Positions 1 to 9,058 of a DNA stretch of 64,000 bases are shown in pieces. Numbering within the stretch: position 1 is the first letter of the stretch; each line of letters opens with the position of its first letter. A model generated the notes under the pieces. The model searched no databases. It had not been told where the DNA came from and saw only the letters and a program-made list of their open reading frames with translations. The DNA is from Paracoccus tegillarcae (GTDB taxonomy: Bacteria; Pseudomonadota; Alphaproteobacteria; Rhodobacterales; Rhodobacteraceae), in contig NZ_CP025408.1 in NCBI RefSeq assembly GCF_002847305.1, positions 3,183,001-3,247,000 on the forward strand. Direction: 5' to 3'. Position numbers and translations under genes: made by a program.

Positions 1-105
1 GACAGCGACGACAGTGGCTCCGATGATTCGGGCTCGGACGACTCGGGTTCCGACGACTCGGGTTCCGATGATTCGGGTTCGGACAGCGATAGCACCAGCG
101 GCTGA
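1..105 (+). CDS. C-terminus of a Ser-Asp-Gly repeat protein (partial)
   Basis: Frame 1 is open from the window edge to a TGA at 103-105. It encodes about five copies of the pentapeptide GSDDS, ending in SDSDSTSG. The repeats give an extremely acidic, low-complexity tail. The body of the protein lies outside the window, so its function cannot be given. The 15-bp DNA repeat unit is prone to copy-number change. A strong terminator follows about 40 bp downstream, which supports this as a real gene end. Confidence 0.75.
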   Translation, partial: DSDDSGSDDSGSDDSGSDDSGSDDSGSDSDSTSG

Positions 106-142
106 TCGGTCTGTTTTTGTGACCAGTGATTTTTGATGTAAG

Positions 143-176
143 GGCCGGGGTGCGCGACTGCACCCCGGCCTATTTT
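143..176 (+). terminator. Rho-independent terminator
   Basis: A perfect 11-bp GC-rich stem (143-153 with 160-170, arm GGCCGGGGTGC) has a 6-nt loop and is followed by TATTTTTC. It serves the Ser-Asp repeat gene. It may also slow transcription arriving from the convergent DUF4893 gene. Confidence 0.85.
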
Positions 177-201
177 TCATGTTGCTTGGTGCCGCGCGAT
201 C

Positions 202-882
202 TCAGCGGCGCAGCACCAAAATGTTCAGCCGCGATTCCACATAAGGCGAGGGGTGGATGATGCGCCCGGTATTTGCACCCGTCAGTTCGACCACGCCGAC
301 ATCGGGCGATTGCAGCCCGACATTCATCGTGTCCACCGTCTCGGGAAATTCGGCATAGGGGGGTGGTGTCTGATCGGCGACATAGGCCGTTCCCAGATAG
401 ACCAACTGGCCTTCCCATTCCTGTATCTTCCCTCTGGTCCGCTGCGAGCCGCTCAGTTTCTGTAAATTTCCCCGCTCGTCGATCACGCAGGAAAAGGGAG
501 AATAGACGGTCAGCGCAGGCATTCCCCCGACCTTGATCGTCTGGCAGGACCATTCACCGGGCATCGCGGCCAGCGCGTCAGCCGGCGGCATCGGTTTTCC
601 GCGCAGCGCGGTGCTCAGTTGCTCCAGATCTTCTGTTGTACCTTCGGCCAGAGCCTGCCGCATCGCCAAGCCCAGATCGCTGTTCAGCCCAAGTAGCCGC
701 TGAAGATCCTCGGCGCGCATGACCGAGCCGTCAGCCATCTGCCGTTGCGCGTCCTCCTCGGCCCGGGCGGCCGCCGGGTTCGCATCGCCGCTGGCAGGGG
801 CAGGGCTGTCCGGCGCCTGCGCAAGTGCCGGCGTTGCCAAAATTGTCGCAAGTGCTGTGATCAAAGACTGGATGCGATACAT
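202..882 (-). CDS. DUF4893-family exported protein
   Basis: A 226-aa protein begins MYRIQSLITALATILATPALAQA, a Sec signal peptide with an AQA-type cleavage site near residue 23. This start at 882 was chosen over a longer upstream ORF because only it puts the signal sequence at the N-terminus. The mature part has the GEWSCQTIKVGG block, KLSGSQRTRGKI, and a closing ESRLNILVLRR strand, all typical of DUF4893. The function of this mainly rhodobacterial periplasmic family is unknown. The start lies 1 bp beyond the stop of the DUF2237 gene, so the two are probably co-transcribed. Confidence 0.8.
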   Translation of the reverse strand: MYRIQSLITALATILATPALAQAPDSPAPASGDANPAAARAEEDAQRQMADGSVMRAEDLQRLLGLNSDLGLAMRQALAEGTTEDLEQLSTALRGKPMPPADALAAMPGEWSCQTIKVGGMPALTVYSPFSCVIDERGNLQKLSGSQRTRGKIQEWEGQLVYLGTAYVADQTPPPYAEFPETVDTMNVGLQSPDVGVVELTGANTGRIIHPSPYVESRLNILVLRR

Positions 883-883
883 G

Positions 884-1276
884 TCAGTTCTCGGTTTGCT
901 CGCCCGGTTCGGCTGTGGCATGGGCTCGCAGCAATGCCAGCGGCACGATCTCTGTGGCGCGGGCATGGGTGGCCTCCAGCACGACCTTGGGTGCCGCGAA
1001 TTCCTGCGTTGCCTGCAGGAACCGTGCCGCGCAAAGACACCAGCGATCGCCGGGTTTAAGACCGGCAAAGCGGTATTCCGGGCGCGGCGTCGACAGATCG
1101 TTGCCCAGATATTTCGACAGCGCCAGAAATTCGGCGGTCAGAATCACGCAGACCGTATGGCTGCCTTGATCTTCCTGGCCGGTATTGCAGCAGCCGTCGC
1201 GATAGAACCCGGTCAGCGGATCCATAGAGCAGGGCTGCAGTTCGCCGCCCAGGACATTTGTTGAAGCCTGTTTCAT
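884..1276 (-). CDS. DUF2237 family protein
   Basis: The 130-aa protein matches DUF2237 almost throughout: NVLGGELQPCSMDPLTGFYRDGCCNTG at the N-terminus, HTVCVILTAEFLALSK in the middle, then NDLSTPRPEY, LKPGDRWCLCAARF and VVLEATHARA. Start 1276 gives MKQASTNVLGG; an upstream in-frame start adds 12 residues outside the family. The conserved cysteines (PCS, GCC, WCLC) suggest a metal or redox site, but no activity is established. It is upstream of and nearly abuts the DUF4893 gene. Confidence 0.85.
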   Translation of the reverse strand: MKQASTNVLGGELQPCSMDPLTGFYRDGCCNTGQEDQGSHTVCVILTAEFLALSKYLGNDLSTPRPEYRFAGLKPGDRWCLCAARFLQATQEFAAPKVVLEATHARATEIVPLALLRAHATAEPGEQTEN

Positions 1277-1393
1277 AACGCCAAGGCTAGCGCGCACAAC
1301 GGGTGCCGCCAAGCCCCGGCAGCGATGGATGCCATCTGATGGTGAGAGGTTGGTCGCCTGCTTCGCCAGGCCGATATCGCGGCGGGACCACGC

Positions 1394-2431
1394 CTAAAGG
1401 GAGACGGGCGCCCAATCGGCCCAACGCCCATGAAAATCAGCCCGGCCAAGCGCCCATTCGCGCATCTGCCCATCCCACAGGCGCAATCGCAATGCCGCAC
1501 CCGAACCACCGTCCGCCTCCATCGAGACATGGGCCAGTGGCGCGTCCCGATCCGCTTGGCTACCTGCCAATTGCAGCGCGGCTTCGCAGGCGGCCTGTGT
1601 TTTGGTCGGGAAATATTGCCAGGCGACAGTGTGATAGACCATGCGGCAGTGCCCGGGCGCTGGCCGCGCCAGTTGCGCCTGTAACCACCCGGCGGCATCC
1701 GCAGCCGCGACCTGAGGCGGATATTTTTCCGCCAGTTTCAGCGCCGCGCGCAGCCGCTGCATCCGCTCACCCTGATCGGGCCAGCAATAGGCCAGCAGCC
1801 GATCTGCGTTTGCCGCCAAATCGACCGGGCGCAGATCAACCCCGGCGCCCGCCGCGACCTGAAATTGCGCTGCGGGCAGGTCGCCACGCCATTTTGGGCG
1901 CAGGATGACCGCCGATTTGTCAGCCCGGGCGACCTCGGCGTCGGTGCCCTGATCTGGCCGCAAAACATAGCGATGAAAGTTCAGGTTCAATCCGGCAGAT
2001 GCCCCGAGTTCCAGCAGTTCCAGCGGCAGAGGGGTCAACCCTGCCAGAAACCGGGCCGCTGCGATCAGCACGGCGGCCCGGCCCACCTCGTTGGTCTGCG
2101 GCGGACTGTCCAGCCACCGCATGATATGGTCGGAATGCCGCTCGATAACGCCCAGCAGCAGGTCAGCGGACGGATCACCATCGGCATAGGCCAGTGCCAG
2201 CGGCTCATCCTGTTGGGCCAGCACCAGCGCATGCAGGGCGCCGGCCAAACGCAGGGGCACGGAATCGCCGCGAGATGATGCATCGCCGGGCCAGTCCAGC
2301 ACACGGCGCGCGACCTCTCCCTGTTCCGGTTGCAGTGCCTGGCCCAACTGCTCGATCACCCGCGCCGTCAGTTCCGATCCAAGTGCCCGGCATGACCGTG
2401 CCTGATCGACAAAGGCCGCGCGCGGGGTCAC
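1394..2431 (-). CDS. DUF2332 family protein
   Basis: The 345-aa protein carries the DUF2332 hallmark LELGASAGLNLNFHRY around residue 143, which resembles the glycine-rich SAM-binding loop of methyltransferases. Later blocks are VYHTVAWQYFP and HVSMEADGG. The length is normal for the family. Its start overlaps the stop of pth by 4 bp (ATGA), so pth and this gene form one transcript. Methyltransferase activity is an inference only; the family is uncharacterised. Confidence 0.8.
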   Translation of the reverse strand: MTPRAAFVDQARSCRALGSELTARVIEQLGQALQPEQGEVARRVLDWPGDASSRGDSVPLRLAGALHALVLAQQDEPLALAYADGDPSADLLLGVIERHSDHIMRWLDSPPQTNEVGRAAVLIAAARFLAGLTPLPLELLELGASAGLNLNFHRYVLRPDQGTDAEVARADKSAVILRPKWRGDLPAAQFQVAAGAGVDLRPVDLAANADRLLAYCWPDQGERMQRLRAALKLAEKYPPQVAAADAAGWLQAQLARPAPGHCRMVYHTVAWQYFPTKTQAACEAALQLAGSQADRDAPLAHVSMEADGGSGAALRLRLWDGQMREWALGRADFHGRWADWAPVSL

Positions 2432-3126
2432 CGAAACCGATCCGCCAGCGATTTCAGTTTATCGGCGAAACCTGACGGCTCGGGTGCCGGTTCAGGCGGC
2501 GTTGGACGGGGGGCAGGGGGGGGCGTCTCTGCCGGCTTGTCGCCGCCGCCGCTGCGTGCTGGCGCGACCCGACGAGCCACGGCGTTCTGAAACCGCCCCG
2601 CGTCGCCTGCGGCAAGGGCCTCGGCCCCGTCTGAAATGCCGCGGATCAGATCGTCCAGCCAGTCCTGATCCGCCTTGGCGAAATCTGAAAGCACATAGCC
2701 CGCCACCCGATCCTTGTGCCCCGGATGGCCGATCCCCAACCTGACGCGGCCATATTCGGGGCCGATATGCTGATGGATAGAGCGCAGACCATTATGCCCC
2801 GCATGCCCGCCACCCTGCTTGACCCGGCATTTCCCGGGCGCCAGATCCAGTTCGTCGTGAAACACCACCAGATCGGAAGGGGTGATCTTGAGATAGCGCA
2901 TTGCCTCGCCAACCGACTGGCCTGAAAGGTTCATGAAAGTCTGCGGTTTCAGCAGGGCGGCGCGTTCGTCCCCCAAACGACCCTCGGCGAAAAGGCCCTG
3001 AAAACGCGCCTTCCAGGGGCCAAGGCCGTGATCAGAGGCGATCCGGTCCACCGCCATGAAGCCGATGTTGTGCCGATTGCCAGCATATTTCGCACCCGGA
3101 TTGCCCAGACCCACAAACAGTTTCAT
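2428..3126 (-). CDS. pth: Peptidyl-tRNA hydrolase
   Basis: Pth cleaves peptidyl-tRNA released from stalled ribosomes, recycling the tRNA. The N-terminal FVGLGNPGAKYAGNRHNIGF motif carries the catalytic His19. FMNLSG (Asn66), HDELDLAPG (Asp91) and HAGHNGLRS (Asn112) complete the active site. The 232-aa length exceeds the usual 190 or so because of a Pro/Ala/Glu-rich tail from about residue 190 that ends in a basic helix (FADKLKSLADRFR). The tail is seen in some alphaproteobacteria and its role is unknown. It is divergent from clpP across 155 bp. Confidence 0.97.
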   Translation of the reverse strand: MKLFVGLGNPGAKYAGNRHNIGFMAVDRIASDHGLGPWKARFQGLFAEGRLGDERAALLKPQTFMNLSGQSVGEAMRYLKITPSDLVVFHDELDLAPGKCRVKQGGGHAGHNGLRSIHQHIGPEYGRVRLGIGHPGHKDRVAGYVLSDFAKADQDWLDDLIRGISDGAEALAAGDAGRFQNAVARRVAPARSGGGDKPAETPPPAPRPTPPEPAPEPSGFADKLKSLADRFR

Positions 3127-3281
3127 GCCAACCTCTGATCCTGATGCACGACAAATCCTCTCGGTCCCTTGCGGTGGACCTCGCCCGTTACTAAGACTCT
3201 GTCAACCTTTGGCGTCTATGGCTAGAGGCCGGTACCTGACCGGCGAATCACGCGGCGCGAACCAGCAGGCAAGGAAGAAAA

Positions 3282-3914
3282 ATGAGCGATCCGGCAGAAA
3301 TCTACATGAATACGCTTGTTCCCATGGTTGTCGAACAGACCTCTCGCGGGGAACGCGCCTATGACATCTTTTCGCGACTGCTGAAGGAGCGGATCATTTT
3401 CGTGGCCGGCCCGGTGCATGACGGCATGGCCACGCTGATCTCGGCGCAGCTGCTGTTTCTCGAGGCGGAAAACCCGTCCAAGGATATCAGCATGTATATC
3501 AACAGCCCCGGCGGTGTGGTGACCTCGGGTCTGTCGATCTATGACACCATGCAGTATATCCGCCCGCGCATTTCCACGCTGGTGGTCGGGCAGGCCTCGT
3601 CCATGGGATCGCTGCTGCTGACTGCGGGTGAACACGGCCTGCGCCACTCGCTGCCCAACAGCCGCATCATGGTGCATCAGCCCTCGGGCGGGTTCCGCGG
3701 TACGGCCAGCGACCTGCTGATCCAGGCCAAGGAAACCGAAAGCCTCAAGCATCGCCTGAACGAGATTTACGTCAAACACACCGGCCGCACTCTGGAAGAG
3801 GTCGAGACGGCATTGGATCGCGACAGCTACATGTCGCCGGAAGAGGCCAAGGATTGGGGTCTGATCGACGAGGTGCTTGCCCCGCGCGGCAAGGCCGAGC
3901 CCGAGAAGAAATAG
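3282..3914 (+). CDS. clpP: ATP-dependent Clp protease proteolytic subunit
   Basis: The 210-aa serine peptidase forms the tetradecameric chamber that degrades proteins fed by ClpX or ClpA in the cytoplasm. The catalytic triad is visible: Ser107 in GQASSMGS, His132 in MVHQPSGG and Asp181 in DRDSYMS. The SPGGVVTSG oxyanion loop is intact. The start is preceded by GGAAGAAAA. clpX follows 158 bp downstream in the usual clpP-clpX order. The last residues (GKAEPEKK) are charged and variable in the family. Confidence 0.97.
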   Translation: MSDPAEIYMNTLVPMVVEQTSRGERAYDIFSRLLKERIIFVAGPVHDGMATLISAQLLFLEAENPSKDISMYINSPGGVVTSGLSIYDTMQYIRPRISTLVVGQASSMGSLLLTAGEHGLRHSLPNSRIMVHQPSGGFRGTASDLLIQAKETESLKHRLNEIYVKHTGRTLEEVETALDRDSYMSPEEAKDWGLIDEVLAPRGKAEPEKK

Positions 3915-4072
3915 GCCGCAATGCTAGGCTTATTGGGGATTGTGACGGGACGCCGTGATCCTTAACATGGCATTCAGGTCCGGCTGGCCGGGCCTCGGCG
4001 ACGAAAAGGCGGGGGTTTCGAACTCTGCGACGCCAAGGGGCAAATACCCGGCGGCATGGAAGGAAGTAGTTG

Positions 4073-5338
4073 ATGGCTAATCAGTCTGGCGGAGACAGCA
4101 AGAACACGCTCTATTGCAGCTTTTGCGGCAAGAGCCAGCATGAGGTGCGCAAGCTGATTGCGGGCCCTACGGTGTTCATTTGTGATGAATGCGTCGAACT
4201 GTGCATGGACATCATCCGCGAGGAAACCAAATCCTCGGGCCTGAAATCGGGTGAGGGTGTTCCCACGCCAAAGGAAATCTGCGCGGTTCTGGACGATTAT
4301 GTGATCGGCCAGGAACATGCCAAGCGGGTTCTGTCGGTGGCCGTGCACAATCACTACAAGCGACTGAACCACGGCTCCAAGTCGGATATCGAACTGGCCA
4401 AGTCGAACATCCTGCTGATCGGCCCGACCGGCTGCGGCAAGACGCTGCTTGCCCAAACACTGGCGCGTATTCTGGACGTGCCTTTCACCATGGCCGATGC
4501 GACCACGCTGACCGAGGCGGGGTATGTGGGCGAGGATGTGGAAAACATCATTCTCAAGCTGCTGCAGGCCAGCGAATACAATGTCGAACGCGCGCAGCGC
4601 GGCATCGTCTATATAGACGAGGTCGACAAGATCACGCGCAAATCGGATAACCCTTCGATCACCCGCGATGTGTCGGGCGAGGGCGTGCAGCAGGCGCTGC
4701 TGAAAATCATGGAAGGCACGGTCGCATCCGTCCCCCCGCAGGGCGGTCGCAAACATCCCCAGCAGGAATTCCTGCAGGTGGATACGACCAATATCCTGTT
4801 CATCTGCGGCGGTGCCTTTGCCGGCCTCGAGCGGATCATTTCGCAGCGCAACAAGGGCAGCGCGATGGGCTTTGGCGCCAGCGTCAAGGATAAGGACGAC
4901 CGCGGCGTGGGCGAGGTCTTCAAGGAACTCGAGCCCGAGGATCTGTTGAAATTCGGACTGATCCCCGAATTCGTCGGACGTCTGCCGGTCATCGCGACGC
5001 TGACCGATCTGGATGAAGAGGCGCTGATCATTATCCTGACCAAGCCCAAGAATGCGTTGGTCAAACAGTACCAGCGTCTGTTCGACCTTGAGGATGTGCA
5101 ACTGACCTTTACCGATGACGCGCTGTCTGCCATCGCCAAGCGCGCAATTCAGCGCAAGACCGGCGCGCGCGGCCTGCGCTCGATCATGGAAGATATCCTG
5201 CTGGAAACCATGTTCGAATTGCCCGGGCTGGATAGCGTGGAAGAGGTCGTGGTGAACGAAGAGGCCGTCGATAACATCGCCGCCAAACCTCTGCTGATCC
5301 ACGCCGATCAGAAAAAGGAAACCGCAACGGCAGGCTGA
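4073..5338 (+). CDS. clpX: ATP-dependent Clp protease ATP-binding subunit ClpX
   Basis: ClpX is the AAA+ unfoldase that delivers substrates to ClpP. The N-terminal zinc-binding domain has Cys15, Cys18, Cys37 and Cys40 (CSFC and CDEC). Walker A is GPTGCGKT, Walker B is IVYIDE, the pore loop is GYVGED, and sensor II lies in KTGARGLRS. Start ATG 4073 is preceded by GGAAGGAAGTAG and gives 421 aa; an in-frame TTG one codon upstream is less likely. An intrinsic terminator follows 28 bp after the stop. Confidence 0.98.
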   Translation: MANQSGGDSKNTLYCSFCGKSQHEVRKLIAGPTVFICDECVELCMDIIREETKSSGLKSGEGVPTPKEICAVLDDYVIGQEHAKRVLSVAVHNHYKRLNHGSKSDIELAKSNILLIGPTGCGKTLLAQTLARILDVPFTMADATTLTEAGYVGEDVENIILKLLQASEYNVERAQRGIVYIDEVDKITRKSDNPSITRDVSGEGVQQALLKIMEGTVASVPPQGGRKHPQQEFLQVDTTNILFICGGAFAGLERIISQRNKGSAMGFGASVKDKDDRGVGEVFKELEPEDLLKFGLIPEFVGRLPVIATLTDLDEEALIIILTKPKNALVKQYQRLFDLEDVQLTFTDDALSAIAKRAIQRKTGARGLRSIMEDILLETMFELPGLDSVEEVVVNEEAVDNIAAKPLLIHADQKKETATAG

Positions 5339-5366
5339 TCGCTTGTCATTGCGAAAAGACGATAGA

Positions 5367-5394
5367 GGGCGGCATTTTAGCCGCCCTTTTCTTT
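5367..5394 (+). terminator. Rho-independent terminator of clpX
   Basis: The stem GGGCGGC (5367-5373) pairs with GCCGCCC (5380-5386) around an ATTTTA loop, and TTTTCTTTTA follows. Confidence 0.9.
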
Positions 5395-5434
5395 TAGGTC
5401 GGCCCTTTGAGGGCAGCGAAGGGCAGGGCAATCG

Positions 5435-5806
5435 ATGATCAGGCGGATATCTTCGGCAGGGCTGTACGAGCAGAAGGCCGGCTATTGCCGCGCGGTGGTT
5501 GCGCAAGGAATGGTCCATGTCTCGGGCACCACGGCGCAGGGTGAGGAAATTCCCACCGATGTGGTTGCCCAATGCCAAAGCGCGCTCGAGACGATCGGCA
5601 ATGCGCTGGCACAGGCCGGGTCAGGCTTCGATCAGGTTATCCGCGTCACCGACATGCTGCCGGACCGCCGCGATTTTCCTTTGTGCTGGCCGCTGCTGGC
5701 GCAGACCTTTGGTGACAATCCTCCGGCGGCGACGATGATCGAATGTGGCCTGATCGATCCGAGATATCGGATCGAGATCGAGGTCACCGCGCTCGTGTCA
5801 CGCTGA
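5435..5806 (+). CDS. RidA family protein (YER057c/UK114)
   Basis: The 123-aa protein has the RidA fold signature: an N-terminal [19 protein letters not shown] strand pair, a mid-helix [23 protein letters not shown], and the C-terminal [24 protein letters not shown]. RidA proteins hydrolyse reactive enamine/imine intermediates from PLP enzymes. The usual catalytic Arg (RxxVEV) appears here as the PRYRIEIEV segment. A slightly divergent RidA subgroup is likely, so the exact substrate is not assigned. It precedes the NDUFA12 gene by 92 bp. Confidence 0.88.
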   Translation: MIRRISSAGLYEQKAGYCRAVVAQGMVHVSGTTAQGEEIPTDVVAQCQSALETIGNALAQAGSGFDQVIRVTDMLPDRRDFPLCWPLLAQTFGDNPPAATMIECGLIDPRYRIEIEVTALVSR

Positions 5807-5898
5807 CCCCGCGCGGGCGGTCCAAACGATGCAGCACTCTGGACCTTTGGTCAGGTTTGGGCCATATCAAACAGGATACCTGCAGGAGTTTTCGATCC

Positions 5899-6282
5899 AT
5901 GTCCGTGAAATCCCTCGCGCTGCGCTTTTTCACCTGGTGGAACAGCGAGACCTGGAACACTCAGTTCTGGACCTGGCGGCATGGTCAGAAGGTGGGCGAG
6001 GACGAGCAGGGCAACATCTTTTATCAGACCAAGGACGGCAAGCGCCGGTGGGTGATCTATAACGGGGTATCTGACGCCAGCCGGGTCACGCCCGAATGGC
6101 ATGGCTGGCTGCACCATACCTGGGACGAGCCGCCGACCAAAGCACCGCTGCCGCATCGCGTGTGGGAAAAGCCGCACCTGCCGAACCTGACCGGCACCGG
6201 CGAAGCCTATCGGCCCGAAGGGTCGCTCTACCGTGCCGATCCCGCAGAGCGGCGCGATTACGATGCTTGGCAGCCGGAATAA
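5899..6282 (+). CDS. NDUFA12-type accessory subunit of NADH:ubiquinone oxidoreductase (complex I)
   Basis: The 127-aa protein has the alphaproteobacterial homologue pattern of mitochondrial B17.2/NDUFA12: [18 protein letters not shown], then [25 protein letters not shown], then [18 protein letters not shown]. It binds the peripheral arm of complex I as a supernumerary subunit. ATG 5899 follows a GCAGGAG ribosome site; the longer ORF upstream overlaps the ridA gene and lacks family residues. The stop abuts the next start, so NDUFA12, mlaD and DUF2155 form an operon. Confidence 0.92.
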   Translation: MSVKSLALRFFTWWNSETWNTQFWTWRHGQKVGEDEQGNIFYQTKDGKRRWVIYNGVSDASRVTPEWHGWLHHTWDEPPTKAPLPHRVWEKPHLPNLTGTGEAYRPEGSLYRADPAERRDYDAWQPE

Positions 6283-6747
6283 ATGAGCACTACTGCCGAG
6301 CATCGCGCCGAACTGATCGCCGGTGCCGTGGTTCTGGCCGTGGCAGCGGGCTTTCTGGCCTGGTCGATGGGTCGCGGCGCGATCTCGGGCGGCGGCTATG
6401 ACCTGACCGCGTCTTTCCCGGATGTCGATGGCGTCGAGGTCGGTGCCGAGGTGCGGCTGGCCGGTGTGCCGGTCGGTCGCGTCACCGATCTGCGCCTGAA
6501 CCCGCAAACCTATCTGGCCGATGCAGTGATCCGCGTCCCCGACGACGTGGTTTTGCCCGCCGATAGTGCTGCGCTGATCCAGTCTGACGGATTGCTTGGC
6601 GGGGCCTATATCCAGTTGCAGCCGGGTGGCAGCATGGACAATCTGGCCCCCGGCGATGAGATCGAGGATGTGCAGGGCGCCGTCAGTCTGATCTCGCTTA
6701 TGATGAAATTCGTGGACAGCCAGTCCAGCGATGGGGAAAGCCAATGA
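6283..6747 (+). CDS. mlaD: Outer-membrane lipid asymmetry protein MlaD
   Basis: The 154-aa protein has an N-terminal membrane anchor (LIAGAVVLAVAAGFLAWSM) followed by one MCE domain: DLTASFPDVDGVEVGAEVRLAGVPVGRV, then LLGGAYIQLQPGG. MlaD hexamers carry phospholipids between inner and outer membranes with MlaFEB. The mlaFEB partners are not in this window. It starts directly after the NDUFA12 stop and overlaps the DUF2155 gene by 4 bp. Confidence 0.88.
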   Translation: MSTTAEHRAELIAGAVVLAVAAGFLAWSMGRGAISGGGYDLTASFPDVDGVEVGAEVRLAGVPVGRVTDLRLNPQTYLADAVIRVPDDVVLPADSAALIQSDGLLGGAYIQLQPGGSMDNLAPGDEIEDVQGAVSLISLMMKFVDSQSSDGESQ

Positions 6748-7106
6748 TCCGCCGCAGCCTCTTGATTGCCCTGACCGCCGCGGCGCTGGCATCGCCCGTT
6801 GCCGCGCAAGACACCGCGCGTGGAAATGGCGCGCTGCTGCGCGGGTTGGACAAGATTTCCGGCCAGACCACCGATCTGCTGGTCGGCGTCGGCGAGGCGG
6901 TCACCTATGGCCGGCTAGAGGTGCGTCTGGGTGAATGCCGCTACCCGGCGGGTGATCCCAGCTCGGACGCGTTCGCCCAGATGACGATCACCGACCGCGC
7001 GACCAACAGCACCAACTTCAGTGGCTGGATGATCGCCAGTTCGCCGGCATTGTCGGCGCTGGACGATGCGCGTTACGATGTCTGGGTGATCTCCTGCCAA
7101 AGCTGA
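6744..7106 (+). CDS. DUF2155 exported protein
   Basis: The 120-aa protein has a Sec signal peptide (MIRRSLLIALTAAALASPVAAQ). The mature region LRGLDKISGQTTDLLVGVGEAVTYGRLEVRLGECRYP, ending FSGWMIASSPALSALDDARYDVWVISC, is typical of DUF2155. Two conserved Cys residues may form a disulfide. Its function is unknown. It starts inside mlaD (4-bp overlap), and its 3' end overlaps the convergent aat gene by 34 bp. Confidence 0.9.
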   Translation: MIRRSLLIALTAAALASPVAAQDTARGNGALLRGLDKISGQTTDLLVGVGEAVTYGRLEVRLGECRYPAGDPSSDAFAQMTITDRATNSTNFSGWMIASSPALSALDDARYDVWVISCQS

Positions 7107-7702
7107 CGGTCGTCGGGCAGCGCTGAACCCTGGAAATCTGCGTCACGTTTCAACGCATTTTCCAGCCGTTTCAAATAGGTCCTGCGCGAGATCTCGACCG
7201 CGCCCATCGTGGTCAGGTGCGGGGTGGTCATCTGCGTATCGAACAGCACGAAACCGCAGCGCGCCAGATGGGATGACAGCCAGATCAGCGCCATTTTTGA
7301 CCCGTCCGGCCGGGCTGAAACCATGGATTCGCCAAAGAAAGCGCCGCCCAATGTGACGCCAAAGATGCCGCCCGCGAATTCACCCTGATAGAGCGTCACC
7401 AATGCATGGGCGTGGCCCTGTTGATGCAGCTGGCGATACAAGTCGGCCAGCGGCTCGTTGATCCAGGTGGTCTCACGATCGGCGCAAGCGGCGACTACGG
7501 TGTCAAAGTCATAATCCAGCCGCGCGGACCAGCCGCCCTGTCGCAGCGCACGCCTGAGCGAGCGGGATGCGTGGATCCCGCCCACCGGCAATACGCCGCG
7601 AAAATTGGGGCTGAACCAGTGCAATTCGGGGTTTTCCGCGCTTTCCGCCATGGGAAAGATGCCCTGCGCATAACCCGCCAGCAATTGCCGAGTGCTCAGC
7701 AC
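7073..7702 (-). CDS. aat: Leucyl/phenylalanyl-tRNA--protein transferase
   Basis: Aat adds Leu or Phe to N-terminal Lys/Arg of proteins, creating N-degrons for ClpS/ClpAP. The family blocks LLAGYAQGIFPMAES, WFSPNFRGVLP, HASRSLRRALR, TWINEPLADLY, VTLGGAFFGESMVS and FDTQMTTPHLTTMGA are all present. A GTG start at 7702 is preferred: it begins just before the conserved domain and lies 2 bp after the accC stop. A TTG at 7741 would overlap accC. It forms an operon with accB and accC. Confidence 0.93.
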   Translation of the reverse strand: MLSTRQLLAGYAQGIFPMAESAENPELHWFSPNFRGVLPVGGIHASRSLRRALRQGGWSARLDYDFDTVVAACADRETTWINEPLADLYRQLHQQGHAHALVTLYQGEFAGGIFGVTLGGAFFGESMVSARPDGSKMALIWLSSHLARCGFVLFDTQMTTPHLTTMGAVEISRRTYLKRLENALKRDADFQGSALPDDRQLWQEITQTS

Positions 7703-7704
7703 GC

Positions 7705-9051
7705 CTAGCCGTAATGCTTGTCCAGCCAGCGCTCGAGCCAATGGATCGAGTAATTGCCGGATTGGATATCCGGCTCGGCCAGCAATTCGTGAAACAAGGG
7801 TACGGTCGTGTCGATGCCGTCGACGATCAACTCGCCCAATGCGCGCGACAAGCGGGCCAGAGCCTCGGGGCGGTCACGGCCATGCACGATCAACTTGCCG
7901 ATCAGGCTGTCGTAATAGGGCGGGATCCGGTAGCCGTCATAGATGGCGCTGTCCATCCTGACACCCAGACCGCCCGGCGCGTGATATTGTGTGACCCGGC
8001 CGGGGCTGGGGGTAAAGCCCGGCACCTTTTCGGCATTGATGCGCACCTCGATGGCGTGACCGTTCAGTTGCAGGTCGTCCTGCGTGAACTCCATCTCTTT
8101 GCCTGCCGCCACCAGGATTTGCTGGCGTACCAGATCGACACCAAAGACTGCCTCGGTCACCGGATGCTCGACTTGCAGGCGGGTGTTCATCTCGATGAAA
8201 TAGAACTCTCCGTCCTCATAGAGAAACTCGACCGTGCCGGCGCCTGCGTAATTGATCGTGGCGACTGCATCTGCACAGATCTTGCCGATCCGGGCGCGTT
8301 CTTCGGGGGTGATGCTGGGGCCGGGGGCCTCTTCCAGCACCTTCTGATGCCGGCGCTGCAGCGAACAGTCGCGCTCGCCCAGGTGAACGGCGCTGCCCTT
8401 GCCATCGCCAAAGACCTGAATCTCGATATGGCGGGGCTTTTGCAGGTATTTCTCGATATAGACATCGGCATTGCCAAAGGCGGCCTTTGCCTCTGAGCGG
8501 GCCGTACGAAACGCGACCTCAAGGGCGGTTTCGTCCGCCGCCACCTTCATGCCGCGACCGCCGCCGCCGGCGGTGGCCTTGATGATCACCGGATAGCCGA
8601 TTTCGCTGGCGACCTCGCGGGCCTGGTCCATATCTTCGACCCCACCCTCCGAACCGGGAACGACCGGAATGCCAAGTGATTTCGCGGTTTCCTTGGCGGT
8701 GATCTTGTCACCCATGATGCGGATATGTTCAGCGGTCGGGCCGATGAAGGTGATGCCGTGATCTTCCAGCATCTGCACGAAACTGGCGTTTTCGCTGAGA
8801 AAGCCATAGCCGGGATGGATCGCCTGTGCGCCGGTGATCTCGCAGGCCGAGATAATGGCAGGCATCGACAGATAGCTGTCGGTCGACGAAGGCGGACCGA
8901 CGCAGACCGATTCGTCGGCCATGCGCACATGCATCGCATCGGCGTCTGTTGTGGAATGGACTGCGACTGACTGGATGCCCATCTCGCGGCAGGCGCGGAT
9001 CACGCGCAGGGCGATCTCGCCACGGTTGGCGATCAGAATTTTGTCGAACAT
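7705..9051 (-). CDS. accC: Acetyl-CoA carboxylase, biotin carboxylase subunit
   Basis: AccC carboxylates the biotin of AccB with bicarbonate and ATP, the first step of fatty acid synthesis. The 448-aa protein starts MFDKILIANRGEIALRVIRA and contains the ATP-grasp glycine loop GGGGRGMKVA, ERDCSLQRRHQK, EMNTRLQVEHPVTE and the C-terminal biotin carboxylase domain. ATG 9051 matches the family; an upstream start adding MSSEAI overlaps accB. It lies 7 bp downstream of accB. Confidence 0.97.
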   Translation of the reverse strand: MFDKILIANRGEIALRVIRACREMGIQSVAVHSTTDADAMHVRMADESVCVGPPSSTDSYLSMPAIISACEITGAQAIHPGYGFLSENASFVQMLEDHGITFIGPTAEHIRIMGDKITAKETAKSLGIPVVPGSEGGVEDMDQAREVASEIGYPVIIKATAGGGGRGMKVAADETALEVAFRTARSEAKAAFGNADVYIEKYLQKPRHIEIQVFGDGKGSAVHLGERDCSLQRRHQKVLEEAPGPSITPEERARIGKICADAVATINYAGAGTVEFLYEDGEFYFIEMNTRLQVEHPVTEAVFGVDLVRQQILVAAGKEMEFTQDDLQLNGHAIEVRINAEKVPGFTPSPGRVTQYHAPGGLGVRMDSAIYDGYRIPPYYDSLIGKLIVHGRDRPEALARLSRALGELIVDGIDTTVPLFHELLAEPDIQSGNYSIHWLERWLDKHYG

Positions 9052-9058
9052 GATGGCC

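Noticed and set aside
3974..5578. 534-aa open frame opposite clpX
   Set aside because: It is fully antisense to clpX, whose motifs are all intact. It has no ribosome site or recognisable domain and results from high third-position GC.
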